NCBI GenBank assembly: GCA_017302895.1
Contig: JAFLBV010000001.1
Coordinates: 1,054,001-1,118,000, forward strand
DNA: 64,000 nucleotides
Direction: 5' to 3'
Source: Ignavibacteria bacterium
GTDB taxonomy: Bacteria; Bacteroidota; Ignavibacteria; Ignavibacteriales; Ignavibacteriaceae
Within the stretch, counting starts at the first letter, position 1; every line of letters starts with the position of its first letter. Under the pieces are notes generated by a model. It had not been told where the DNA came from and did not search any database. It saw nothing but the letters and a program-made list of their open reading frames with translations. Of this stretch, positions 8,147 through 18,900 are shown in pieces. A program made the position numbers and the translations under genes.

Positions 8147-8221
8147 AAAACGGAGATTGACACATTGCCCCCGCGGACAGTTCGCTGCCCGATGGAATGG
8201 TTATGTGTGAATCTCCGTTTT
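8147..8221 (+). other. Long hairpin just before unit 2
   Basis: AAAACGGAGATTGACACAT (8147-8165) and ATGTGTGAATCTCCGTTTT (8203-8221) are 19-base inverted arms with one mismatch, around a 37-base GC-rich middle. The right arm ends in a T-run, so it could terminate transcription or act as a leader structure; it could also be a small mobile-element relic. It ends 30 bases before the unit 2 start. Apart from this, the spacer 7877-8146 shows no recognisable feature. Confidence 0.55.
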
Positions 8222-8251
8222 TTGTTTTAAATAATGCTAATTGGAGTAATA

Positions 8252-9868
8252 ATGAATATCAAATATTTCAACATTCGACTGTACTGTACCATTTTCTTTA
8301 CACTTGCTGTATTTGGTGAAGTTTCGGCCCAGTTCGATTCTGTTGTATTTGTTCGGCGAGCATGGCATTGGGATCTATCGGTTATCTATTTGGGAGATCA
8401 GAACAATGACGGCTTCGATGACTTTGTTCTTGTTGAACAGGACAGTGCAAATGGACAACTATATGGTGGTGGTTATGCACATTTTTTCTATGGAGGTAAC
8501 CCGTTAAGCAGTACTCCGGCTTTTTCTATCAGACATCCTGCAGGAGCCTACTCAATAACCGCTTGTGATGTAAACAGGGATAATTACAGAGACCTCATAA
8601 TCGGACAAAAAAAATGGCATGAAACCAATCATTGGTACAAAGTTTATTTTGGCGGTCCTGCTTTTGATACACTCCCCGATATGACCTTTAATTTTCCTGA
8701 TACAACAGGAGAAACGATCTATTTGCTTGGGAGAGAGTGGCCCGCTGATATTAACGGGGATGGATGGGAAGAACTGATAATATGCCAACATTATTTTACA
8801 ATTCCGCCCGATAATGGAGACCAAACTGGAACACTTTATTTTTTTGAAACATCAGCTACTACCCCATTGCAACAATATCATACCTACACCCCGCCTATAG
8901 AAATTGATAGATATGGAATGCAATGGTCTCTAAGAAGTTTTTCCTTTACAGATATTGATGGTGATGGTAGAGCAGACCCTTCTTTTGTGATTGGAGGAGC
9001 AGCCATTCCTGGAAGCGCACGACGATACCTTTATGGAGATAACACATATAGCTTTAATGAATATTCTGATATTAAGAATGCTTTTGCTTCTTACTCATCT
9101 AGCATTTTTTCCGTCCCCGATATGAATGGTGATGGAAGGGCGGATATAATTACAAAGAATGCACTTGAAGATATCTACCCGTTTTATTTCGGAGCCGTGA
9201 TGTTCAACGGTTCAAAACCCGTGAATACAACCGCCGTAGAGGGTTTTAATACTCAAGCCAACGGGTGGAGTTATCTATTTTCCCCGGGAGATGTGAACGG
9301 AGACTCTTACAATGATGTCGTGTTTCACACCTACCACACCGACGCGAGACTCTACCTTGGTGGCAATCCTGTCCCGGATGAAAAAGCAAGAATTTACTCA
9401 CCTCTTGATGGAGCGTGGTATTTTATTAATTTTGGCGGAAGGATTGGAGATGTTACAGGAGATGGAGCCGATGACATTTGTATAATGGAAAATGCAGACT
9501 ATGATAATAATTTACCAGCAGGAAACACTTTCATAATAAAAGGTACAAGAAAACCCACCTCTATCAAATCTGAATACAGCACAGATCTTGCTTCAGAGTT
9601 AAGAGTGTTTGCTTCTCCTAACCCCTTCAACAAAAATATTAAGATCAACTGCATCCAGCCGAATGATGGAGTTATTCGCATAGAAGTGTTTGACATAATG
9701 GGGAAAGAAATTTATTCAAAATCTGCCTTTGGAGCAAGGGGTGAACATAGTGAAGATTTAGATTTCAGTTCGCTTAATGTTTCAAGCAGTACATACTTGA
9801 TCAGGGTTTCATCCTACATGGAGAAAGGTTCATCTGTCACGACCGTAAAAGTGGCATATATTAAATAA
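8252..9868 (+). CDS. Secreted FG-GAP (VCBS) repeat protein with T9SS tail, unit 2
   Basis: A 538-residue exported propeller protein. I chose ATG 8252 over the in-frame ATG at 8234 because GGAG at 8243-8246 sits five bases before it and the next residues form a clean signal peptide (NIRLYCTIFFTLAVFGEVSAQ). Calcium-loop motifs include GDQNNDGFDDF, DVNRDNYRD, DINGDGWEE, DIDGDGRAD, DMNGDGRAD, GDVNGDSYND and GDVTGDGADD. The tail (ASPNPFNKNIKI to VKVAYIK) is a T9SS sorting domain. The body is closely similar to the unit 3 paralogue, including the RRAWHWD motif near the mature N-terminus, whereas the leader differs. It lies 18 bases before the giant gene and is probably cotranscribed with it. Confidence 0.85.
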   Translation: MNIKYFNIRLYCTIFFTLAVFGEVSAQFDSVVFVRRAWHWDLSVIYLGDQNNDGFDDFVLVEQDSANGQLYGGGYAHFFYGGNPLSSTPAFSIRHPAGAYSITACDVNRDNYRDLIIGQKKWHETNHWYKVYFGGPAFDTLPDMTFNFPDTTGETIYLLGREWPADINGDGWEELIICQHYFTIPPDNGDQTGTLYFFETSATTPLQQYHTYTPPIEIDRYGMQWSLRSFSFTDIDGDGRADPSFVIGGAAIPGSARRYLYGDNTYSFNEYSDIKNAFASYSSSIFSVPDMNGDGRADIITKNALEDIYPFYFGAVMFNGSKPVNTTAVEGFNTQANGWSYLFSPGDVNGDSYNDVVFHTYHTDARLYLGGNPVPDEKARIYSPLDGAWYFINFGGRIGDVTGDGADDICIMENADYDNNLPAGNTFIIKGTRKPTSIKSEYSTDLASELRVFASPNPFNKNIKINCIQPNDGVIRIEVFDIMGKEIYSKSAFGARGEHSEDLDFSSLNVSSSTYLIRVSSYMEKGSSVTTVKVAYIK

Positions 9869-9886
9869 ATTCAGGAGTTGAGTATT

Positions 9887-12800
9887 ATGAGACATGCAAG
9901 ATATTATCTCATATTCGTATTAGTTTCGTTTTGTGCATTCGCACAAAACAGACCGGGAGTAGATTACTTCCCTCAGATCGGATTCTTTGATTTTATGGTG
10001 CAGTACCTGCACCCGCCTCATGGTAACTCTGCCCAAATAGAATTATCAGTTAGTGACAGTAATTATTATCATCCAAGACTGAAGGAATTGGGAATAACGG
10101 ATATTGTAACTGATTGGGCGGAATACAAAAATGTTAGACCATCATCGGATCCTGCTACTGATTTTTTCATTCACGATATGGGATTTGAATGGAGAGATAA
10201 TGGTATTAGAGCCTTTACTCCCGCAGGATTTCTTAAATCATTTGGCCACATGGAAAACAAATATAGTCTTAGATTTGGTGGTACACCTGCAGATAACCTC
10301 TCTTTTGGGAACAACTTTGGCTTTTCATATTTGGATGGTCAAGACAGATCAAGTTATTGGTGCATGACAACTGATACAAAGCCTGTCCCTAACATAATCC
10401 CGGAGACGGGAGATAGTGTACGAGATGGAGCCAATTGGGTACGAAGAGCCCGTGTCGCCTTTGATGACAATGGCTTATTACTTTGGGGTCGCTTACCATG
10501 GTTGCAGTTCTTTTTTGAGAATATGAATTACTACATTGATATCAAAATTAAAAAAGTTCCCGCGGGAGGCTCAAATCCACTGCTTTTTAAAATTGTAGTT
10601 TGTCAAGCGGTTGAGAACAACACTCAACCGGCGCCCGATGGGTACTATAAAAAACCTTCAATCGTTTCTGAATCCTCAGATGCACCTTTGGCGAATGCAT
10701 ATCTTGAACAATATGTTTATTGGAATGATATCACTCACGCGGCCGGAACTTATGATTGGTTCCGATCTAATGCCTTCACAATAAACAGACAAACTACCAC
10801 ACAGTTTTACATAGTTTGGTATGATCAATCGGATATCTATATTGATCAAATTGCGATGTATAATGACAAGTATAAAAATTCATTTATAACAAATACACAT
10901 GATTATTTTAAGAATAATGTATTTCAACCATTACAAACCACTTATTCCGGAATAATTGATTCGAGATTTCAGGATTTTTACTTCGATGAACCGTTTATGC
11001 TCACAGCGAGAGCAAGAGGGAAGTTACAAGACACCCTGGGAAACATGTTTACAAATCGGCCGGATATACAAGTAAATGGTGCAACAGGGTCTTTACCTGA
11101 GTATTTTCTCCACTTCGATAACAAATACGCGCGTGAATCGCAGAACGCACCACACAAGAAGTACATCCTTTTCAACATGTATCCGTTTGGAGAGGATAAC
11201 ATGTATGATCAAACAACGGTTCAATACAAATTAAATGACCTTATTAAATGCCCCTCATTAGGTTCGACTCACGGAGCATATAGTTATAATTATGCCGGTT
11301 TACGCGCCTCTCAACTTGCGGCTCAACAATACGATAGTGACTCCCTGAATGATGTGCCTTTATTTATGACATTGCAGGTGCACGCTGAACATCAACTAAC
11401 TTCCAGCAATGAATATGTTCCTAATTCGCAGAGAGGGAAGCGCCCACCATCCAGGGATGAGATTTTTGCAATGGGTCATCTTTCTTTAGCATTTGGAGTG
11501 AAAGGATTTATGTATTACATGATTCCAACTCGATGCGAAATATGGGGAGCTGAAACTCGTTGGGGTACTTATGGGTTGTTTGATGAGGCTGGAAATCCTT
11601 ATGGTTATATTGGTAAGACTGGATTATGGCAAAATCCTGAGGCAGTACAAGTAAAAAACGAAAGATTTGATGCTGTTAAAGATTTTATTGCCTCCTTTAA
11701 GTCGTATGAAAATACCCTTCTAAAGTTAAGATGGCTTGATGCCAAATACTGGAACGAGAACTCGGCAATACCCAAACCTTGGATAAGTAACATTGAGACT
11801 TCACCCACCGGAAATTTCCCCGTGACTCCCACAGACCCCCCGATGGTACAAACAGGATATTTTGAAGAGTATAGCCATCTTGCGGGTTATAATCCAAAAT
11901 CCAAGTTCATCTACATAGTGAACAGAAGATGCAATACTCAGGGTAGTGACAACTCAAACCGCTACATCCGCTTTAAAATTGACTCCACGGTGGCCTCAAA
12001 TTACACCAATATTAAAGTCACCAACATGAAAACAGGGCAAACTTTCTTTACCTCAAAGAATTCATTGTTTACTCTTTTTCTTAATGCTGGTGATGGAACA
12101 CTTTTGAAGTTTGAACCGACAATTTTAGCCGGTGGTTTGCTTGTTGAAAACGAAACGGTCTCATCATCCATCGAAGTTGACAGCAGTCTGGAACTTTCTC
12201 AATACAAAAAACTCCGGATTGAAAATGGCGCTGATGTAACCTTTAAAAATTCTTCAAGGCTATATGTATATAATTCTGACCTTGAAATTGAGGGAACACC
12301 ATCAAATCCTTCAGTGATAAACTTTTTATCTCCGAACTGGACACTTGGTAATGGATTGGTTGCACGGTATGCTGATGTTTCCATAAATAATGCACGGATC
12401 AAAAATGCGAGCGCGGGGATTTACGCTTACAGGTGCTCGACCTTCGTTGTCAGCAATACAATTATCGACAGTTGTTATTTTGGAATATCCATGGAAGAAC
12501 AAGGTTCACCCTACGGAACAAATGTTCTTCAGAATATAACCTTAAACAAATGTATTACGCGTGGCATAACAACCAACCATGTAATATTAATGGCAGAGGA
12601 TGTTGTGATATCTGGCGGTGAAAATGCAATGATGTTTTGGGACAGTGAATTCAACTGCTTTTTGATGCAGGAAATCGCCAATATCAATATATTGAGTCAC
12701 ACTACCGGTGTTTATAGCAATAATTCGGAATTAAATTTTGGCTACGATGATGGTTCAGGGATACCAGACGGTGCATATAATACATTCCTGAGTGCTGATA

Positions 12801-13804
12801 ATTTTTATGTTGAGAATTATTCGGAAGTAATGGCTCAGTATGACTACTGGGAATCGAAATCGAATTATTGTGATTTAACAAGTTTACTTGTTGACGAACC
12901 ATCATTCAAGTACGAAGGTGATAATCCTCTTGTTATACCAAGTGACGAACTGGCATCGGTAAAACATAATTTTACGGGTGAAGGTGGTTCAACAGTTGAG
13001 AAATTTCAACTTGCAAAAAGGATGTACAAAAAGGGACATTTAAGACAAGCAAGAGACATCTGCAGCGACATAATAGATAATAACTCTAATGATGAGCTGA
13101 TTCCGGCTGTAATATCTTTATTGATCCGTACTTTTAAGGAGGAGGGTAAAGAAGCTCTTGGTCAATATATAGCAAACGGAAATAATGCAACGACAAATTC
13201 AACGGCAAAAGGATTGCTCCAGGCTACCACTGCACTTTTTACAGAGGATGTAAACACAGTATATGACGATATCATTACGAGATATCCGGGGAAATACCCT
13301 GCTGAATATTCCCTGTACAAAAAAGCATTGTATCAGACCGGTTCTCAAATGGATAAAAAAGGAGCAAAAATCACATTCAATAAATTGAGGACTGATTTTC
13401 CCAACTCCCTGTTCATCAAAGACCTTGTTGTAAGGCTCGCAGACACTATGGTGTTTTCCAACAAATCAGTTATTCCACTTGGACTTCCTAAACAACAATC
13501 TCAGACGACAAATTCGGAAGTTTTTGAATACAATCTTCTAAATAATTATCCTAATCCATTCAATCCTGAAACGGTTATTAAATTCTCCCTCAAGGAGAAG
13601 AGCGGTGTAACGCTGAATGTTTACAACATTGCAGGACAAAAGGTTGCAGAACTTGTATCAGGAGAGATGGAGAAAGGCATGTATGATAGAAAGTTCGATG
13701 GAACCAAACTCTCATCCGGAGTTTACATTTTCCGTTTGACAGCGCAATCGCTTGAGAGCAAGACAACTTATTCCAAAACGATGAAAGCCTTGCTGCTTAA
13801 ATAG
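9887..13804 (+). CDS. Giant secreted glycosidase-like / beta-helix protein with T9SS tail, unit 2
   Basis: A 1305-residue exported protein. ATG 9887 is preferred over TTG 9878 because it aligns with the paralogue start (MKHARFY versus MRHARYY). After the signal peptide (LIFVLVSFCAFAQ), residues about 20-630 resemble a TIM-barrel glycosidase fold: a DFYFDEPFML strand with an Asp-Glu pair, MTLQVHAEH, and GVKGFMYYMIPTR followed by WGTYGLFDEAGNP. Next come a beta-sandwich ending TLLKFEPTIL (about 745), a right-handed beta-helix-like stretch (about 750-1000), a helical repeat region (about 1035-1200), and the T9SS tail NYPNPFNPET to MKALLLK. No exact glycosidase family could be named, so activity is inferred. 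Likely surface-bound or released, working with the FG-GAP partner. Confidence 0.75.
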   Translation: MRHARYYLIFVLVSFCAFAQNRPGVDYFPQIGFFDFMVQYLHPPHGNSAQIELSVSDSNYYHPRLKELGITDIVTDWAEYKNVRPSSDPATDFFIHDMGFEWRDNGIRAFTPAGFLKSFGHMENKYSLRFGGTPADNLSFGNNFGFSYLDGQDRSSYWCMTTDTKPVPNIIPETGDSVRDGANWVRRARVAFDDNGLLLWGRLPWLQFFFENMNYYIDIKIKKVPAGGSNPLLFKIVVCQAVENNTQPAPDGYYKKPSIVSESSDAPLANAYLEQYVYWNDITHAAGTYDWFRSNAFTINRQTTTQFYIVWYDQSDIYIDQIAMYNDKYKNSFITNTHDYFKNNVFQPLQTTYSGIIDSRFQDFYFDEPFMLTARARGKLQDTLGNMFTNRPDIQVNGATGSLPEYFLHFDNKYARESQNAPHKKYILFNMYPFGEDNMYDQTTVQYKLNDLIKCPSLGSTHGAYSYNYAGLRASQLAAQQYDSDSLNDVPLFMTLQVHAEHQLTSSNEYVPNSQRGKRPPSRDEIFAMGHLSLAFGVKGFMYYMIPTRCEIWGAETRWGTYGLFDEAGNPYGYIGKTGLWQNPEAVQVKNERFDAVKDFIASFKSYENTLLKLRWLDAKYWNENSAIPKPWISNIETSPTGNFPVTPTDPPMVQTGYFEEYSHLAGYNPKSKFIYIVNRRCNTQGSDNSNRYIRFKIDSTVASNYTNIKVTNMKTGQTFFTSKNSLFTLFLNAGDGTLLKFEPTILAGGLLVENETVSSSIEVDSSLELSQYKKLRIENGADVTFKNSSRLYVYNSDLEIEGTPSNPSVINFLSPNWTLGNGLVARYADVSINNARIKNASAGIYAYRCSTFVVSNTIIDSCYFGISMEEQGSPYGTNVLQNITLNKCITRGITTNHVILMAEDVVISGGENAMMFWDSEFNCFLMQEIANINILSHTTGVYSNNSELNFGYDDGSGIPDGAYNTFLSADNFYVENYSEVMAQYDYWESKSNYCDLTSLLVDEPSFKYEGDNPLVIPSDELASVKHNFTGEGGSTVEKFQLAKRMYKKGHLRQARDICSDIIDNNSNDELIPAVISLLIRTFKEEGKEALGQYIANGNNATTNSTAKGLLQATTALFTEDVNTVYDDIITRYPGKYPAEYSLYKKALYQTGSQMDKKGAKITFNKLRTDFPNSLFIKDLVVRLADTMVFSNKSVIPLGLPKQQSQTTNSEVFEYNLLNNYPNPFNPETVIKFSLKEKSGVTLNVYNIAGQKVAELVSGEMEKGMYDRKFDGTKLSSGVYIFRLTAQSLESKTTYSKTMKALLLK

Positions 13805-13886
13805 GGCTGAGGGATCAAGGCAGAGGGCTGAAATACTTTCTTTATCACCGATCATTTATCATTGATCACTGATCACCACAAAAAGA

Positions 13887-13913
13887 GGCTGTCTCGAGAG
13901 AGGCAGCCTTTTA
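13887..13913 (+). terminator. Rho-independent terminator after unit 2
   Basis: GGCTGTCTC, loop GAGA, GAGGCAGCC (13887-13908) then TTTT. The stem is nine pairs with one G-T wobble. Related hairpins follow units 1 and 3. Confidence 0.75.
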
Positions 13914-14022
13914 TAAATCTTTTTTGAAATAAATTTCAATAATAGGAAAATATTTCTTGCACGGAATATGAAAAATAAGTAGATTATGTAAGAAAAAGGT
14001 AATCATTCGCAGGTTTACTCAA

Positions 14023-14258
14023 ATGAGTTTATTGTTTATTGTTTTCCAAGCCGGGTTTTTTATTAGCATTAGGGAAATATTTTTTTCTTCTGCCGGGAAA
14101 CAGATCATACCTCAGTTTTTGTTTGTTATCCTGTCATCTCCTGTAATTCCAAAACAATTCGATTTGGGATTGCCGATCGCTTTGCGCCTTCCGGAAACAT
14201 TTCTAAACAATATTTATTTCTTAATCCATCAACACAAAACCTTGTGTGAGGAAATTAT
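14023..14258 (+). promoter_or_regulatory. Duplicated upstream block of unit 3 (copy at 5386)
   Basis: Indel-free partner of the block before unit 1, ending GAGGAAATTATATG, with GAGGAAA as a plausible ribosome-binding site for the gene at 14259. Unit 2 lacks this block and has a hairpin leader instead. The rest of the 13805-14022 spacer holds gatcactgatcacc-like short repeats, the terminator and AT-rich DNA. Confidence 0.5.
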
Positions 14259-15887
14259 ATGTTTAAACTAACACACAACCCCTTTCAATTTGTTTCGTTT
14301 TCAGTTCTGCTTCTTTTAGTTGTTTGCACAAATGAAGTTAGTGCCCAGTTCGATTCTGTTGTGCTTGTCCGCCGGGCATGGCACTGGGATCAATCTGTAA
14401 TCTATATGGGAGATCAGAACAACGATGGTTACGATGACTTTGTACTTGTCGAACAAGACAGTGCAAATGGAGAATACAAAAAATGGGGATTTGCCCATTT
14501 CTTCTATGGAGGCGATCCACTGAGTTCTATTCCTGCATATTCGATCTTTCATCCTGCGGGTGCTTATGCTGTTACTGCCTGTGATGTAAACAGGGACAGC
14601 TACAGAGACCTTATAATTGGTCAAAAATCATTCAGGGAAAACAACCATTTCTACAAAGTGTATTATGGCGGACCGGATTTTGATACTATACCGGATTTTG
14701 AATTCCAGTTCCCTGATACTTCTGCATCTTACATACTTATGATGGGACGGGAATGGCCGGCGGATATTGACGGAGACGGATGGGAAGAATTGATACTGTG
14801 TCATCAATATTACACAATCCCACCTTCAAGCGGAAATCGCACAGGTACAATGTATTTTTTTAAGTCTTCAAACACAAATCCGCTTCAAGAGGTTTATACA
14901 TACACTCCACCAATCCAAACAGATGGATATGGGATTGCAGCGCGAGTAGAAGAGATACATTTTGCAGACATAGACGGAGATGGGAAGGCTGATCCGACAT
15001 TTATGATTTACAACCCTCAAGGAAATCCTACATTTGCAAGAAGATTTATCTATGGTGATCAGAACTTCGAATTTGGAGAATGGAGCGATATCAAAAATGT
15101 GTATGCAGAATTTTCCTCACGAATTTTTTCAGTGCCTGATATGAACGGAGACGGGAAAAGCGATATTATCACGGTAAACGCAATCGAAAATTTATTTCCT
15201 TACTGGTTCACAGCCGTGCTTTTCAACGGTTCAAGACCTGTGAACACAAATGCAGTTGAAGGTTTTAACACACAAAACAATGGTTGGTCATATCTGTTTT
15301 CCCCCGGTGATGTAAATGCAGATGGGTTTAACGACATAATAATTCACACATTCTACACCAGCGCGAGGCTTTACCTTGGAGGCAACCCAATTCCGGATGA
15401 AAAAGCGAGAGTCTATTCTCCCGCAGACCCCGGTTTTTATTCCTTTAATTTTGGCGGCAGGATAGGTGATGTTACGGGTGATGATGCTGATGATATATGT
15501 ATCCTGGAGAATGCTTACTACGATAATTCTGAGCCAAAGGGTAACACTTTTATAATAAAGGGGACACGAAAACCCACTGACATTGGAGATGAGAAGGATT
15601 TATCCCTTCCTTCAGAAATTGAGATATTTACCTCCCCAAATCCCATAGACGGGACCACAAATCTTAAATACATAATCCCCAAAGATGGAATTATACAAAT
15701 TCATGTATTCGACATAATGGGGAAAGAAATTTATTCGAAATCAAACTACAAAACAAGAGGTGAACACAATGAGGATATAAACTTTGGTGCCCTCAATATT
15801 TCAAGCGGCACCTACATGATCAGGGTTTCTTCTGACCTGCAGAAGGGGGCGACGACCAAAACCGTCAAAGTAATATATATTAAATAA
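14259..15887 (+). CDS. Secreted FG-GAP (VCBS) repeat protein with T9SS tail, unit 3
   Basis: A 542-residue exported propeller protein. The signal region (PFQFVSFSVLLLLVVCTNEV) is almost that of unit 1, while the mature part (FDSVVLVRRAWHWDQSVIYM onward) follows unit 2, so the gene is a mosaic. Calcium-loop motifs include GDQNNDGYDDF, DVNRDSYRD, DIDGDGWEE, DIDGDGKAD, DMNGDGKSD, GDVNADGFND and GDVTGDDADD. The tail runs TSPNPIDGTTNLKY to VKVIYIK, a T9SS sorting domain. The giant gene follows after 20 bases. The function is probably adhesive or scaffolding, inferred from fold and context. Confidence 0.85.
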   Translation: MFKLTHNPFQFVSFSVLLLLVVCTNEVSAQFDSVVLVRRAWHWDQSVIYMGDQNNDGYDDFVLVEQDSANGEYKKWGFAHFFYGGDPLSSIPAYSIFHPAGAYAVTACDVNRDSYRDLIIGQKSFRENNHFYKVYYGGPDFDTIPDFEFQFPDTSASYILMMGREWPADIDGDGWEELILCHQYYTIPPSSGNRTGTMYFFKSSNTNPLQEVYTYTPPIQTDGYGIAARVEEIHFADIDGDGKADPTFMIYNPQGNPTFARRFIYGDQNFEFGEWSDIKNVYAEFSSRIFSVPDMNGDGKSDIITVNAIENLFPYWFTAVLFNGSRPVNTNAVEGFNTQNNGWSYLFSPGDVNADGFNDIIIHTFYTSARLYLGGNPIPDEKARVYSPADPGFYSFNFGGRIGDVTGDDADDICILENAYYDNSEPKGNTFIIKGTRKPTDIGDEKDLSLPSEIEIFTSPNPIDGTTNLKYIIPKDGIIQIHVFDIMGKEIYSKSNYKTRGEHNEDINFGALNISSGTYMIRVSSDLQKGATTKTVKVIYIK

Positions 15888-15907
15888 AATAAAAGAAAAT
15901 TAAAAAG

Positions 15908-18900
15908 ATGAAACATGCAAGATTTTACATTATGTTTGTGTTCATTTCGTTTTGTGCATTCTCACAGAACAGACCGGGGATAGATTACTTTCCCCACACT
16001 AGCTTTTTTGATTTTTCCGTTCAATATCTTTATCCGCCAAACTCATTGGCAACCGGTACACAAATCAAAAATTCAATGAGCGGTTCACTAAATTATTATT
16101 ACCCTTACCTTAAAAAACTCGGTATCACCAATTTGGTGACTGACTGGGCAGAATATAAAGCATTAAATCCAAATACTGATCCTTCAACAGACTTCTTTAT
16201 AAACGATATGGGGTTTAGCTGGAGAGATATGGGGAACTTCTATTTCGGACCGGCAAACTATCTTTCTGCATTTGGACACTTTCGTGACAAATATACCCTT
16301 CAATTTGGTGGCGACCAAGTAACAAATCTAACAGATGGAAACAACTTTGGATTCGGTGTCGGGACCAACAAAGAGAGTTATTGGTGTATGACCGATGAAA
16401 CAAAACCGCCCGGTGATATGGATGTAATTGGCGCAAATAGTGAAGATGAGGGAATCTGGGTTCGGGTTGCAAAAGCCGACAAAGATTATGAAGGATTGCT
16501 GCTTTGGGGTGGTTTGCCTTGGACACAATTCTATTACGGTGATATGGAATATTTCATCGATATTAAATTGAAGAAAGTAACTGCTTCCGGTAATCCCCTT
16601 TTATTTAAAATTGTGGTACAATTACAGGAAGAACATGTTCAGCCGGTACCGAATGGATTCCACAAAAGGCCCCCAATAATTCCGGATGATACGGATGCAC
16701 CGCTTTCTAATATTTATCTTGAGCAGGATGTATCTTGGAATGATATTACACATGCTGCCGGGGTTTATGACTGGTTCAGGTCAAACGCGTTTAGTATTGC
16801 CGAAGGTGAAAATCTTCAGTTCTACATATACTGGTACGATCAATCCGATCTATATGTTGATCAGGTGGTGATTTATAACGAGAAATACAGGGATGCATTT
16901 ATCACCAACACAATTGATTTTCAGACTGATGTAGCCGGTCCATTACAAGACGCATATCAGAGTTCAATATCTGATACCTTATTACAGGATTTCTACTACG
17001 ATGAGCCTTTTATGCTTACTGCCAGGGCAAGAGGGATACTGCAAAATGCAATCCCATCCATACTGGGCAGTTCGACTAATGTTCAAGTTAACGGCGCAAC
17101 GGGAAGTGTACCTGAGTACTTTCTGCGTTTTGATCACAAGTATGCAAGGGAAACAGAAAATGCCCCACATAAGAACTATGTATTATTTAACATGTATCCG
17201 TTTGGCGAAAACTGTATCTATGAACAATGGAAAGTCCAGGAAAAATTAAGTGACCTGATAAAATGTTCTTCATTTGGACAGACGCATGGAGCATATAGTT
17301 ACAATTACGCCGGATTGTTGCCCTCACAGATCGCAGCACAGCAGTATGATGAAGAACCGGAAAATGATCTGCCTCTTTTCATGACACTTCAAGTACATGC
17401 AGAACATCAGTTGGATACAAATGGTAACTATGTTCAAAACCTTGTTAGAGGGAAACGACCTCCCACAAAAGATGAGATATTTGCAATGGGAAATTTGTCA
17501 CTGGCGTATGGAGTCAAGGGATTCATGTATTACATGATCCCAACCCGAAGTGAAGAATTAGCAAATAATAAAAGATGGGGCACTTATGGATTATTTGATC
17601 AAAATGAGCCACCAAATTACCCGAAATATAACTATGTAACAAAAGCAGGAACCTGGCAAAATCCTGCGTTTGAGCAGGATACTAACGAAAGATACACCGC
17701 CGTAAGAGATTTCATTGGTTCTGTTAAACCGATGGAATCTACTTTACTCAAACTCAGATGGCTTGCTGCCAAATATTGGGATGAAACTTCTGCAAATCCA
17801 AAAAACTGGATAAGTGAAATAGAAACATCACCTACGGGAAGTTTCCCTGTAAATCCTACAGACCCCCCGATGGTACAAACAGGATATTTTGAAGAGTATA
17901 GCCATCTTGCGGGTTATAATCCAAAATCTAAGTACATCTACATAGTGAACAGAAGATGCAATACTCAGGGCAGTGACAACTCAAACCGTTACATCCGCTT
18001 TAAAATTGATTCGACTGTAGCTTCAGGTTATACAAATATAAAAGTTACGAACCTTAAAACAGGTCAAACCTTCTTTACCTCGAAGAATTCATTGTTTACA
18101 CTGTTTCTAAATGCGGGAGATGGAACACTGTTGAAGTTTGAACCAACAATTCTGGCGGGAGGATCCCTCGTGGTCAGTGAGGCAGTACCTTCCGGCACCT
18201 ACGAAGTTGACACAACCCTTATTGTTCCGGACGGAGTAAAACTAACCGTGAATGCCGGTACAAAGCTTACCTTCCGGAATTCCGGAAGATTATTGGTTGA
18301 AGATGGCGAACTGGAAGTAAACGGAACAGAGAACAACAAGGTTGAGTTTGATTTTGGCTCAAAGAACTGGAGTGCGGGAAACGGTATCTACGCTTACAGA
18401 ACGCCCCTCAAGATTAAAAATGCAGTGATAAAGAACGCAAGTTGCGGGATTTATTCTCACATCAGTCCGGGTGACACGATCGACGGGGTGACCATTGACA
18501 ATACCCACTATGGGATAAGTTTATACTACAGCTATAACTACGGAGCCGACAACACAGTTATCCGCAACTCACAGATAACCAACAGTCAGTTGTCAGGAAT
18601 CACAATGGTTGGCTCAATGCCAAGGTTACATGACAACCATTTTGAGAGCAACGCCGGAAAGGGAGTGTCAGCATACACAGGTTCAGCACCCGTTTTGTTG
18701 GATACGGGCAACACTTCCGGTGGAAACTCATTCCTTAGCAATAATATCGCGATATATTCTCTCAATTCGCTTCCCGTACTCGGATATGCGGATGACAAGG
18801 AGAACTACACAGGAGGCAACTGTTTCGTTGAAGATGTAACAAGTCTCCATGCGATAAATGAAATACCAACAATTTATTATGAGATAGAAGCATATGGCAA

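Noticed and set aside
8234-8251. ATG 8234 as start of the unit 2 FG-GAP gene.
   Set aside because: It directly follows the hairpin T-run and lacks a ribosome-binding site, whereas ATG 8252 has GGAG and a clean signal peptide.
13805-14022. CRISPR-like array suggested by gatcactgatcacc repeats.
   Set aside because: Words are short, contiguous and without spacers, and no cas genes are present.
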